64,000 nucleotides of DNA, taken from LMUY01 sp965199555. Its GTDB lineage: Bacteria > Pseudomonadota > Alphaproteobacteria > Acetobacterales > Acetobacteraceae. The position numbers and the translations under genes are program-made. Under the pieces are notes generated by a model. That model was not told where the DNA came from. It saw nothing but the letters and a program-made list of their open reading frames with translations, and did not search any database. Shown piece by piece: positions 52,564 to 61,780 of the stretch. Location: assembly GCA_965199555.1 (NCBI GenBank), contig CBDASJ010000006.1, positions 744,001 through 808,000 on the forward strand. Direction: 5' to 3'. Numbering within the stretch: position 1 is the first letter of the stretch; the number at the start of each line of letters is the position of its first letter.

Positions 52564-53399
52564 GCCCGCAACTCCAGATAGGCCGCGGCCGCGATCCCCG
52601 CCGCCAGGCAGTAATAAGCGAACGGGTTGAGCGCCCATTTGTCGTTGTGCCGGAAGTACCGCATCAGGAACCAGGTGCTCAGCAGCGCCACGATGCCGGA
52701 CACCACCGCCGCCACGGCCGATAGCCCGAGCGTGCCCGGCGGGATATCGGTATGCAGCAGCTTCGGCACCTCCAGCACGGTCGCGCCGATGATGATGGGC
52801 GTCGCGATCAGGAAGGAGAAATGCGCCGAGCCTTCATGGTTGATGCCGCGCAACAGGCCGCCCACGATGGTGGCGCCGGAACGGGAAATGCCGGGGATCA
52901 GCGCGGCGCACTGCCAAACGCCTACCACCAGCGCGTCCCCCACCGTCAGGGAGGAGAGTTCCCGCTCGTTGCCGCGGGCGCGCAGCCGTTCGCCGAACAG
53001 CAACAGCAGCCCGTTGATCGCCAGGAACACCGCCGCGATCAACGGCGACGCGAACAGGCCGCGCACGTAATGCTCCAGCAGGAAACCCACGATCACCGCG
53101 GGGATGGTCGCGACCACGATCAGCAGGAAGACGCGGCGGCTTTCCTGGTTCTGGTGTGCGCCGGACAAGCCCAGCACCCCCAAACCCAACGCCAGCCAAT
53201 CCCGCCAAAAGAACGCGAGCAACGCCACGGCGGTGCCGACATGCAGCATCACCAGGAATGGCAGGAACGCCGGCGACCCCTGGTCCAGCGGCCAACGCAG
53301 CACGGCGGGCAACACCACCGCATGGCCCAGGCTGCTGACGGGAAACAGCTCCGTGGCACCCTGAAGGATGGCAATGACGATCGCTTGCAAGGCGTCCAT
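52560..53399 (-). CDS. uppP: Undecaprenyl-diphosphatase
   Basis: UppP (BacA) recycles undecaprenyl pyrophosphate, the lipid carrier for peptidoglycan. The 279-aa membrane protein begins MDALQAIVIAILQGATELFP, then VSSLGH, a variant of the EGxTEFLPVSSTGH motif with Gln for the first Glu and Leu for Ser/Thr. PGISRSGATIVGGLLRGI is the second catalytic motif. About eight hydrophobic helices are visible. ATG 53399 is preferred to a frame extension reaching 53474. The gap 53400-53536 upstream shows nothing definite. Confidence 0.93.
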   Translation of the reverse strand: MDALQAIVIAILQGATELFPVSSLGHAVVLPAVLRWPLDQGSPAFLPFLVMLHVGTAVALLAFFWRDWLALGLGVLGLSGAHQNQESRRVFLLIVVATIPAVIVGFLLEHYVRGLFASPLIAAVFLAINGLLLLFGERLRARGNERELSSLTVGDALVVGVWQCAALIPGISRSGATIVGGLLRGINHEGSAHFSFLIATPIIIGATVLEVPKLLHTDIPPGTLGLSAVAAVVSGIVALLSTWFLMRYFRHNDKWALNPFAYYCLAAGIAAAAYLELRA

Positions 53400-53536
53400 A
53401 CGGGCGGTGGCCTCCGGATTACGGCGGCGTTCCTGCCGGACCGCCGGCCCCGTGGCAAGCGCCGCGATGCACACCCGTCATCTGGACCGTCGCGCGGTCT
53501 AGACGCCAGTGCGCACGCTCCCGCCGCGATGGCTCC

Positions 53537-55345
53537 CTACGGGCTTGCCACCTCCCCCTGGCTGACCCGGCGGCGGGTCGACAGCGCCTGCGCCAGGGCG
53601 AGCAATTCGCCGATGGACAGCACCTGGTGCTCGTCCTCGCCTTCGGAGCGCAAATCCGCCAACAGCGGACTGTCCGCGGTGGAGTGCCACAGGCAGACGA
53701 CGATCGCGGCGTGGGGGATGCGCTTTTGAATGCGCCGGATGAAGTAGCGGATGCCGGACGCGGTGCTGCCTTGTTCCAGCACGGACAGGCAGCACAACCG
53801 GGCCGCGGCGACCTCCGGCGGCAACGCGCCTACCCCGCCCAGGATCAGGTTGGGTTCCACCCGGGCGCCGAACCCGTGCTTTTCCAAGGCTTGCACCGCC
53901 ATCGTCGCCGTTAAGTCGTCCAACTGGCCGCGCCCGGGGATACACAGGATGGTGCCGTCGCTGCGCCAGGCCGGCGGCACCGTCGTGTCCGCCGGCGTCA
54001 CCTGTATGTCGCCGAGCTTGGTCAGCAGCACGTCGATCTGGTCGTGAATCGCTTCCAGCCGCTCGAACGCCAGCGAATCCCGGGCAAGGTCGCCTTGGGC
54101 TAGGGCCAGCCCGCGCAGGGCCACGGTGTCGTAGTACTCGGCCAGCGACGAGGCCTCGACCTGCTTGCGCGCGCCGGGCAACAGCATCGCGGCCCGGCCT
54201 TCCAGGGCGCGCTGGTAGAAGGTTTCCGCCGGTTGCAGCGGCGGCGTGTCGCCCAGGATCACGTCCAGAAAGGCCAGCGGCTCCACGTGGCGGCCGATCA
54301 CCACCAGGCAAACGGTCAGCGGCGTGGCCAGCAGCAAGCCCACCGGCCCCCACAAAAACGTCCAGAACGCCGTTGCGACGATGACGGCGATCGGCGACAG
54401 CCCCGTGCTGTGGCCGTAGATCAATGGCTCCACCACCTGGCCCATGGTCATCTCCGAGCCGATGAACAGCGCCAGCACGATCAGGGCGAGCGTCCAGCCC
54501 GGCACCACGGCGACCGCCAGCAGCAACGGCGGCAGCAACGCGATGAACACGCCGACGAACGGCACGAAGCGCATCAGGGCGGCCAGGATGCCCCACAGGA
54601 TCGGGTTGGGCAGCCCGACCAGCCACAAGCAAAGCCCGATAACGCAGCCGAAGCCGGTGTTGAGCCCCAACTGGAACAGGAAGTACCGGGACAACCGCCC
54701 GGCCGCGTCGTTCATCGCCAGGATGGTGCGGTGCAAGTCCCGCCGCCCGACCAGGCGCACCAGCCGGTCGCGCAGATCCTCGTTGGACAGCAGGATGAAG
54801 ACGGTGAACACCAGCACCACGCCCGCCGTGCCCAATGGGCCGAGCAGCGGCAGCGCCACCGTCCGCGCCAGGGTCAGGCCGGAAATGCTGCCGAGGCCGA
54901 GCGCCGACGCCGCCTCCTTCGGCGCCGCCGTGCCGGGGGTGCTCGTCGCCGGCAGCACCGCGCGCAGCAGCGTATGCAGCGGGCCGCTTCCGTCGGCCAA
55001 GGCGTGCCACTTGCCCAGTATCGTGGTCTCGTAGGACGGCAAGCTGCCGGCGAGCACGGCGATCTGCCGCCCGACCACGGTGCCGATGCCGCCGATGGTG
55101 GCGAAGGCCAACGCCACCACCAGCAGGACGGCCAGGGTGCGGGGAAGCCTGGCCCGCTGCAGCAGCCGGCATCCCGGGGCGAGCACGAAGGCGAGCAGCG
55201 AGGCCAGCACCAGCGGGATCAGCAGCTCCGCGCCGAAATACAACGCGGCGACCACGATCGCCGCCGCGTTGAGGCCGGCAAGCGCCGACCGGGCATTCCG
55301 CGGCGTGCCCGCGATCACCGCATCGGGTGGGCTGAAATCACTCAC
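53537..55345 (-). CDS. AI-2E/PerM-family membrane protein with C-terminal cytosolic domain
   Basis: The N-terminal ~360 residues have about eight hydrophobic segments with the PerM-type motifs LVLASLLAFVLAPGCRLLQR, PILWGILAALMRFVPFVGVF and LLATPLTVCLVVIGRHVEPL. These proteins act as exporters or permeases of uncertain substrate. The remaining ~240 residues are soluble: a helical stretch, then ILCIPGRGQLDDLTATMAVQ and an LEKHGFGARVEPN-type beta-alpha pattern that looks like a Rossmann or B12-binding-like fold. The usual family length is 330-400 aa, so the extension is notable. It is divergent from the receiver-protein gene. Confidence 0.85.
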   Translation of the reverse strand: MSDFSPPDAVIAGTPRNARSALAGLNAAAIVVAALYFGAELLIPLVLASLLAFVLAPGCRLLQRARLPRTLAVLLVVALAFATIGGIGTVVGRQIAVLAGSLPSYETTILGKWHALADGSGPLHTLLRAVLPATSTPGTAAPKEAASALGLGSISGLTLARTVALPLLGPLGTAGVVLVFTVFILLSNEDLRDRLVRLVGRRDLHRTILAMNDAAGRLSRYFLFQLGLNTGFGCVIGLCLWLVGLPNPILWGILAALMRFVPFVGVFIALLPPLLLAVAVVPGWTLALIVLALFIGSEMTMGQVVEPLIYGHSTGLSPIAVIVATAFWTFLWGPVGLLLATPLTVCLVVIGRHVEPLAFLDVILGDTPPLQPAETFYQRALEGRAAMLLPGARKQVEASSLAEYYDTVALRGLALAQGDLARDSLAFERLEAIHDQIDVLLTKLGDIQVTPADTTVPPAWRSDGTILCIPGRGQLDDLTATMAVQALEKHGFGARVEPNLILGGVGALPPEVAAARLCCLSVLEQGSTASGIRYFIRRIQKRIPHAAIVVCLWHSTADSPLLADLRSEGEDEHQVLSIGELLALAQALSTRRRVSQGEVASP

Positions 55346-55437
55346 GTCAACGTTGCTCCGGCAGGGTGTGAAGCGGAGGCCGCTGGACGGACGTGCCAGG
55401 GCCGGGTAGCAGGGTCAGCAAAACGTCGGAACCGGCC

Positions 55438-55815
55438 GTGACCAAGCTCCTGCTCGTCGAAGACCATGAGGAACTCTGGGATTTCCTGTCGCGGCGGCTG
55501 CGCCGGCGCGGGTTCGAGGTCGTGCTTGCCCATGACGGCAAGCAAGCGCTCGACCAAGTGGCGGCCGAGGCGCCGGATTTGGTTTTGCTCGACATGAACC
55601 TTCCCGTGATGGATGGCTGGACGGTGGCCCGCACGCTGCGGGCGGACTCCAATCCCATCGCCATCATCGCGCTGACCGCCCACGCCATGATGGGCGACCG
55701 GGACAAGGCACTGGCCGCGGGATGCGACGAGTACCATCCCAAGCCGGTCGATTTCGACCTGTTGCTGCGACAGATCGACGAGGTGTTGCTGCGCAAGGAA
55801 GACGCCGGGGACTGA
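55438..55815 (+). CDS. Stand-alone receiver-domain response regulator
   Basis: This ~125-aa CheY-like protein starts at GTG 55438 (VTKLLLVEDHEE); GTG 55393 is an alternative with 15 more residues. It has the acidic pair in VEDHEE, the phospho-acceptor Asp52 in LVLLDMNLPVMDGW, Thr in IALTAHAM and Lys in EYHPKPVDFD. No output domain is present. It sits head-on to the two hybrid kinases, and probably takes phosphate from one of them or acts in a phosphorelay. Confidence 0.9.
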   Translation: MTKLLLVEDHEELWDFLSRRLRRRGFEVVLAHDGKQALDQVAAEAPDLVLLDMNLPVMDGWTVARTLRADSNPIAIIALTAHAMMGDRDKALAAGCDEYHPKPVDFDLLLRQIDEVLLRKEDAGD

Positions 55816-55834
55816 ACCCGCCGGGCAGGACCGG

Positions 55835-58800
55835 TCACGGCGCGCCGTTCAAGCCAGTTTGCCGGAGCTTCTCGGCCAGTTCCTGCAAGCTCACATCGCC
55901 CTTGCTGAGCACCTGGTTCGCCCCGCGAAGGCGCCGCCGGTCCTCCGCCGTGAGGTCCATCGCCGTCAGCACCACCACGGGGATGGCCTCGCAGCCGGGC
56001 CGGCGGCGCAGTTCCGCCAGGAACTCGAAACCGTCCATCACAGGCATGTTGAGGTCGAGCAGGATCAGCCGCGGGGTCGCCCGCGCGACCAGGTCCAATG
56101 CCACGCGGCCGTTCGCCGCCTCCACCACCCGCCAGCCGTTCTTTTCCAGCACCTGGCGGGTGCGCTGCCGCGTGTCCGCCTCGTCCTCCACCAGCAGCAC
56201 GTCGCCTTCCGCCTCGCGGAACCGCTCCATGACGTAGCGCAAGCGGTTCCAATCCACTGGCTTGAACACGTAATCCGCCGCGCCCAGCGATGCCGCCAGC
56301 GGGCGCTCGTGGTGGAAGGTGACCATGACGACGGGGATGGCGGCCAACTCCGGATCGGCCTTCAGCGCGCCCAGCACCGACCAGCCATCCATGCCCGGCA
56401 TCGTCACGTCCAACAGGATCGCGCGAGGCTTCAGGCGGCGCGCCAGGGCCAGGCCGCCGGGGCCGTCCGTCGCGGTTCGCGCGGCAAAGCCTTCGCGCTG
56501 GAGGAACCGGCTGGTCAGGTCCAACTGTGCCTGGTCGTCATCCACCACCAGGATCACGTCGCGCCCGTCCGGCGGCGGCGCGGCCTCCTCCGCCGGGCGT
56601 GGCGCCGCCGCCGGGTCGAGCACGGTCGGCAGCCGCACGGTGAAGGTGCTGCCTCCGCCCGGCGTGCTCGTCACCGCCACGTCGCCGCCCAGCAGCGTGG
56701 CGAAGGCCTTGGTCAGCGCCAGCCCCAGCCCGGTGCCGCCGAACTGCCGCGTGGTGGACGCATCGGCCTGCTGGAAGCGCTGGAACAGCCTGGCCAACTG
56801 CTCCTCCGTCATGCCGATCCCGGTATCGGCCACCGTGCAGCGCAGCCAGTCATCGCCCGCCGGGCTGGCTTCCCGCTCGATCGCCAGGGTGACCGTGCCG
56901 TTCTCGGTGAACTTCGCCGCGTTGCTCAGCAGGTTCAGCAGCATTTGCCGGATGCGGGTCACGTCCGACCGCATCGTGCCCACGTCTCCGACAAGGCGGA
57001 GTTCGACGGTGTTGGCCTTCTTGTCCATCAGCGGGCCGACCGTGGCGATGATGGCGCGCGCCATCTCGGCCACGTCGAAGGACTCGACATAGGCTTCCAT
57101 CTTGCCGCTCTCGACCTTCGACAGGTCCAGCACGTCGTTGATCAGGCCGAGCAAGTGGCGGGCGTTGCCTTCGATCTTGCGGATGTCGCCGCCGAGTTCG
57201 TCCGGTGCGGCGCCGTCGTCGATCTCCTCGGTCAACATCTCCGCGTAGCCGATGATGGCCGAGAGCGGCGTGCGCAGCTCGTGGCTCATATTGGCGATGA
57301 AGGTGCTTTTGGCCGCGTTGGCCGCTTCGGCCTCGTCACGCGCCACCTCCAGCGCCTGCGTGACGTCCCGCATCTCCGTCACGTCGGTGTTGCTGCCGAA
57401 CCAGCCGATCAGCCGGCCCTTGGGGTTTTCCTCGTCCGGCTCCTCCCGAATGGGCAGCGCGCGCGACAGGAACCAGTTGTAGCTGCCGTCGCGGGAGCGC
57501 AGGGGGAACGTGTCCTCCCATTCCGCGCCGGCGGAAAAGCTGTCCCGCAGCCGTTGCTCCACCCGTTCGATGTGGTCGGGATGGTGCACGGTTTTCCAAC
57601 CCCAGCCGGCCATCTCGGCGAAGCTGGTGCCCGTGTAGTCGTACCAGCGCTGGTTGTACCACACGACCGACCCCATGGCGTCCGTCATCCAGGCAAGCTG
57701 CGGGATGGCGTTGGCGATGGTGCGGAAGCGCGCCTCGCTTTCCCGGATGTGCACCTGGTCGCGCCGGCGCACCGTGATATCGCGCAGATAGCCGGTGAAC
57801 AGCAGCCGCGGGGTGTCCGCGGTCTTGGTCATGGAAAACTCGCCGGGGAACCGCCCACCATCGGCCCGCACGGCGTCGAGCTCGACCCGCCGGCCGAGCA
57901 CCGTCGCATCCCCGGCCACGGCCCGGGCAAAGGCGCGGCGGTGCGTCGCCCGATCCTCCTCCGGAAAGATCATGTCGGCCAGGTCGTGATGCAGCACGTC
58001 CGCCGCCGGCCGGCCGAAGGTGCGCTCCGCCGTGTCGTTGAACTCGACGATGCAGCCGCTTGCATCGACGGTGATCACGCAATCCGGCGACGATGCCAGG
58101 ATGGCCGCCTTCAGCCGCTCGCTTTCGGTCAGCGCCAGCCCGGCGGACCGCCGTTCCAGCGTTTGGCCGATCTGGTGCCCCAGGGTGGACACCGCTTCCA
58201 GCAGGCTTTCGTCCACGGCGATGGCGCGGCGGCTGTAGAACTCGATCGCCCCCACCACCGTCGACGCATCCATGATCGGGAAGGCAAAGGCGCTGCACAA
58301 GCCGCGCCGCGCCGCCTCGGCCTGGCGCGGGCTGGGCGTTTCCGCCGCAAGCTCGGCGACATGGATCGGCGCTTCCATCAGCCACACCCGGCCGGGCAGC
58401 CCGGCGGCGAGTTCCAGCGTGGCACCCTGGCTTTCCGCCCCGAACGCGCCGGACGGTCCGGCCTCGCGCGACCGCCAATCGGCGATGCAGCGCAGCACGT
58501 CGCGGCCGGAGCCGTCATCGCCCCGCCGCCAGAACAGGCCCACATCCCATTGCAGCCCGGCCCCGATCGCCTGGAGGATGCGCTCTGGCATGGCGCGGGG
58601 GTCGCCGGTGCCGGACAGCACCTGGCTGACGGCATACTGCACCGCCAAGCGCGACTGCGCGTCGCGGCGGATCGCGGCGTCGCTGAACGTAATGACGCAT
58701 CCGGTGATCGTGTCGCCGCTCACCACCGGGAAGGACGAGTATTCGGCGAAGAACGGCGTGCCGTCGCGCCGCCACAGCATCTCGTTTTCCAGCCGCACCG

Positions 58801-59062
58801 GGTGCCCGCTGATGCCGGTATGCAGCAACGGGCACGCCGCCTGCGGAAATGCCGAGCCGTCTGGCCGCGTGTGATGGATCGCCTCGTGCATGTTGCGGCC
58901 GAGCAGCTCGTCCGCGCTGCCGTAGCCCAGCATGCGCAGAGCGGCCTTGTTGACGAAGATGCAGCAGCCCTGCGGGTCCACCCCGTACACGCCATCGCCG
59001 AGCGCGTCGACGAACTCCCACTGGGTCCAGGCAGGCGTAGGAACATCGGTGGCGGACGACAT
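55835..59062 (-). CDS. Hybrid sensor histidine kinase, PAS-GAF-PAS-PAS-HisKA-HATPase-REC-REC
   Basis: This 1075-aa cytoplasmic sensor has no membrane segment. In order: PAS (about 12-130), GAF (155-305), PAS (315-430), PAS (440-570), and the dimerisation domain with His594 in NMSHELRTPLSAIIGYAEML. Next come the ATPase domain (about 700-815; DTGIGMTEEQLARLF, FGGTGLGLALT) and two receiver domains (about 840-950 with AILLDVTMPGMDG, 960-1070 with LILLDLNMPVMDG). ATG 59062 has GGAG 6 nt upstream. A frame open further up to 59656 is antisense of the neighbour and rejected. The tail GANQVLSKGDVSLQELAEKL matches the neighbouring kinase, so the two arose by duplication. Confidence 0.93.
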   Translation of the reverse strand: MSSATDVPTPAWTQWEFVDALGDGVYGVDPQGCCIFVNKAALRMLGYGSADELLGRNMHEAIHHTRPDGSAFPQAACPLLHTGISGHPVRLENEMLWRRDGTPFFAEYSSFPVVSGDTITGCVITFSDAAIRRDAQSRLAVQYAVSQVLSGTGDPRAMPERILQAIGAGLQWDVGLFWRRGDDGSGRDVLRCIADWRSREAGPSGAFGAESQGATLELAAGLPGRVWLMEAPIHVAELAAETPSPRQAEAARRGLCSAFAFPIMDASTVVGAIEFYSRRAIAVDESLLEAVSTLGHQIGQTLERRSAGLALTESERLKAAILASSPDCVITVDASGCIVEFNDTAERTFGRPAADVLHHDLADMIFPEEDRATHRRAFARAVAGDATVLGRRVELDAVRADGGRFPGEFSMTKTADTPRLLFTGYLRDITVRRRDQVHIRESEARFRTIANAIPQLAWMTDAMGSVVWYNQRWYDYTGTSFAEMAGWGWKTVHHPDHIERVEQRLRDSFSAGAEWEDTFPLRSRDGSYNWFLSRALPIREEPDEENPKGRLIGWFGSNTDVTEMRDVTQALEVARDEAEAANAAKSTFIANMSHELRTPLSAIIGYAEMLTEEIDDGAAPDELGGDIRKIEGNARHLLGLINDVLDLSKVESGKMEAYVESFDVAEMARAIIATVGPLMDKKANTVELRLVGDVGTMRSDVTRIRQMLLNLLSNAAKFTENGTVTLAIEREASPAGDDWLRCTVADTGIGMTEEQLARLFQRFQQADASTTRQFGGTGLGLALTKAFATLLGGDVAVTSTPGGGSTFTVRLPTVLDPAAAPRPAEEAAPPPDGRDVILVVDDDQAQLDLTSRFLQREGFAARTATDGPGGLALARRLKPRAILLDVTMPGMDGWSVLGALKADPELAAIPVVMVTFHHERPLAASLGAADYVFKPVDWNRLRYVMERFREAEGDVLLVEDEADTRQRTRQVLEKNGWRVVEAANGRVALDLVARATPRLILLDLNMPVMDGFEFLAELRRRPGCEAIPVVVLTAMDLTAEDRRRLRGANQVLSKGDVSLQELAEKLRQTGLNGAP

Positions 59063-59109
59063 GGTGGCTCCATCACGGTGGAGGGCGGCGGACGGGCCCG
59101 GATCGCCGC

Positions 59110-61632
59110 TCACTCCTCGGCAAGCCTGAATTCGGCAAGCTGCCCGGGCAGGGTGCGCAAATCCACGTCGCCCTTGCGCAGCACGCGGTCGGCGCCTTCC
59201 AGGCGTGCCCGGTCGTCCTTGCTTAGGTCGCGGGCGCTCAACACCACCACGGCGATGTCCGCGCCCCCCGGCGTGGCCCGTAGCGCGTGCAGGAAGGTGA
59301 AGCCGTCCATCACCGGCATGGTGAGGTCCAGCAGGATGAGCTGCGGCGCGTGCTCCGCCACGCGGGACAATGCTTCCTCCCCGTTGCCGGCTTCCGCCAC
59401 CACCCAGCCCTGCCGCTCCAGCACGGTGCGCAGGCGGCTGCGGGCGTCGGCGTCGTCGTCCACCACCAGCACCGAGCCTTCGGTGGCCAGGAAGCGCTGC
59501 ATGACGGATTTCAGTTGCTCCCATTCCACCGGCTTGATCAGGTAGTCTGCGGCGCCTAACGCGTTGGCCATCGCCGGCTCGTTGATGAAGCTCGCCATCA
59601 CCACGGGGATGCCGGCCACGTCGGGATCGGCCTTCAACGCGGTCAGCACCGACCACCCGTCCATCTGCGGCATCATCACGTCCAGCAGGATGGCCCGCGG
59701 CCGGATGGCCCGGGCGAGTTCCAGCCCGGCGCGACCATTCGTGGCGGAGCGGACGGCAAACCCTTCGCGCTCCAGGAACCGCGTCAGCAATTCCCGTTGC
59801 GCGGCGTCGTCATCGACCACCAGCACGACCTGCTTGCCGGACGTGGGGTCCGCCACGGCCTGCTCCGCCGCCGGGCCGGGCCCCTGTTCCGGCATGGTGG
59901 CCGGGAGCCGCAGGATGAAGGCGGTGCCCTCCCTCACGCGGCTTTCCACCGCAATGGTGCCCCCCAGCAGGCGGCAGAAGGCGCGGGTCAGCGCCAAGCC
60001 TAGGCCAGTGCCGCCGAAATTGCGCGTCGTGCTGTCATCCGCCTGCTCGAACCGGCGGAACAGGCGGCCGAGCTGCTCCTCCGTCATGCCGATGCCGGTG
60101 TCGGCGACCCGGAACTCCATCCACTCGCCATCGCGGCGCACCGACAACACGATCGACCCGTTCTCGGTGAACTTGGCCGCGTTGCTGATCAGGTTGAACA
60201 GGCACTGCCGCAGCTTGACGACGTCGCTGTGCATGGTGCCGAGATCGGGTGCCAGGTCGACCCGCAGCGTGTTCGACTTCTTCTGCACCAGCGCGTCCAC
60301 CGTGCCCGCCGCGTCCCGCGCCAGGGCGGCCACATCGAAATCCTCGGCGTAGCTGGTCATCTTGTTGGCCTCGATCTTCGACAGGTCGAGCACGTCGTTG
60401 ATCAGACTCAGCAAGTGCCGGGCGTTGGTCTCGATCTTCTTCAAATCGGCGAGCAAATGGGGCTGGCCGAGATCCTCCACTTCCTCCTCGAGCATCTCGG
60501 CATAGCCGATCACCGCCGAGAGCGGCGTGCGCAGTTCGTGGCTCATATTGGCGAGGAACGTGCTCTTGGAGCGGTTGGCGGCCTCCGCGGCGTCCTTGGC
60601 GCTCGCCAAGGCTTCCTCCGCATGGCGGCGCTCGGTGATGTCGGTGTGGCTGCCGACCCACTCCTTCACCGCGCCGTCCTCGTCCAGCACCGGGACGCCG
60701 AGCACGGCCATGTGCCGCCATTCACCATCGGCGCGGCGCAGCCGGTGTTCCGTGACGTATGGCTCGTGCGTGGCGACCGCGTGGCTCCAGGCCCGCACCG
60801 CCTCGTCCCGATCATCGCGATGGATGGATGCCGCCCAGCCGTCGCCGAGGGATTCGCCGGCCGCCTGCCCGGTGAAGGCATTCCATTGCCGCTGCTCCGC
60901 CTCGAACCGGCCGTCGGCGGCGGTGGTCCAGATGATGGCGGCGCTGTTTTCGGCCAGGTTGCGGAACCGCGCCTCGCTGTCGCGGATGCGCCGGCCGAGT
61001 GCCACGGCTTCGCGGCGCCGCCTGGCCGCAAAAGCCGCCACGGCGCCGACCGCCCCGGCCAGGGCCAGCACCGACCCGATCGTCAGCCAGATCGCGACGT
61101 CGTTTGTATGCTGTTGCAGGCGGAGCACCCGATCCTGCGCCGCTTGCTGGACGCGTTGCACTTCGCTGCGGACCGCGTCCATCAAATCCTTGCCGCGCCC
61201 GGCGGTGATCGCCGCGACCGCCCCGTCCAAGCCCTGCGCGCGCCGGATGGCAATGCCGGCCTGGGCCGACGCGACGCGCGCGTCGATCAGCGTCGGCACG
61301 TCGTCGAGCGGCAAGCCCAACGCGCGAAGCGCCGCCAACTGGGTCTGCAAGGTCGGCAGCGCGGCGTTGAACGGCGCCAGATAGGCCTCGTCCCCGGTCA
61401 GCAGGAAACCGCGCTGCCCGGTTTCCACGTCCTTCACCGCCGACAGCAGCCGTTCCGACAGGATCGTCACCTCGGCATTGCGCTGGATGTCGGCATCCGC
61501 TTCGGCGGAGGCGAGGCGGTCGGCGACGAAGCACGCCACGCAGCACAGCGTCAGGAGGGCGGCGGCCAACAACTCCCAATTCCGGCGCAGCGGCCCGGGT
61601 CTGACAAGGGTTCGGGGAGGCGGAGGGGACAT
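59110..61632 (-). CDS. Membrane hybrid sensor histidine kinase, CHASE3-PAS-HisKA-HATPase-REC-REC
   Basis: This 840-aa sensor has a TM helix (about 18-38), a CHASE3-type periplasmic domain (about 45-180; AVKDVETGQRGFLLTGDEAY) and a second TM (185-208). A PAS domain (225-345) is followed by His365 in NMSHELRTPLSAVIGYAEML, then the ATPase domain (465-580; DTGIGMTEEQLGRLF, FGGTGLGLALT). Two receivers follow (about 600-715 with AILLDVMMPQMDG, 725-838 with LILLDLTMPVMDG). The catalytic and receiver halves closely match the adjacent kinase 47 bp downstream; only the sensory half differs. The ATG at 61632 is the likely start. Confidence 0.93.
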   Translation of the reverse strand: MSPPPPRTLVRPGPLRRNWELLAAALLTLCCVACFVADRLASAEADADIQRNAEVTILSERLLSAVKDVETGQRGFLLTGDEAYLAPFNAALPTLQTQLAALRALGLPLDDVPTLIDARVASAQAGIAIRRAQGLDGAVAAITAGRGKDLMDAVRSEVQRVQQAAQDRVLRLQQHTNDVAIWLTIGSVLALAGAVGAVAAFAARRRREAVALGRRIRDSEARFRNLAENSAAIIWTTAADGRFEAEQRQWNAFTGQAAGESLGDGWAASIHRDDRDEAVRAWSHAVATHEPYVTEHRLRRADGEWRHMAVLGVPVLDEDGAVKEWVGSHTDITERRHAEEALASAKDAAEAANRSKSTFLANMSHELRTPLSAVIGYAEMLEEEVEDLGQPHLLADLKKIETNARHLLSLINDVLDLSKIEANKMTSYAEDFDVAALARDAAGTVDALVQKKSNTLRVDLAPDLGTMHSDVVKLRQCLFNLISNAAKFTENGSIVLSVRRDGEWMEFRVADTGIGMTEEQLGRLFRRFEQADDSTTRNFGGTGLGLALTRAFCRLLGGTIAVESRVREGTAFILRLPATMPEQGPGPAAEQAVADPTSGKQVVLVVDDDAAQRELLTRFLEREGFAVRSATNGRAGLELARAIRPRAILLDVMMPQMDGWSVLTALKADPDVAGIPVVMASFINEPAMANALGAADYLIKPVEWEQLKSVMQRFLATEGSVLVVDDDADARSRLRTVLERQGWVVAEAGNGEEALSRVAEHAPQLILLDLTMPVMDGFTFLHALRATPGGADIAVVVLSARDLSKDDRARLEGADRVLRKGDVDLRTLPGQLAEFRLAEE

Positions 61633-61780
61633 CAGGCGGCACCATGGGGCTGGCGGTGATCCGGCGGGGAGCGGCATTACTACGCGGGCTGCCGGCCTTG
61701 GGTGCACCCGCGTGAAAGAAACTGCGTGACGCCTGCGCCCGTCCGCAACCCGATGGCGACAGCTTGCGTTCGGGCGTGCC

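Noticed and set aside
59063..59656. N-terminal extension of the first hybrid kinase
   Set aside because: The upstream frame runs through the coding sequence of the neighbouring kinase in another frame and is Arg/Gly-rich; ATG 59062 has a ribosome site and begins the PAS domain.
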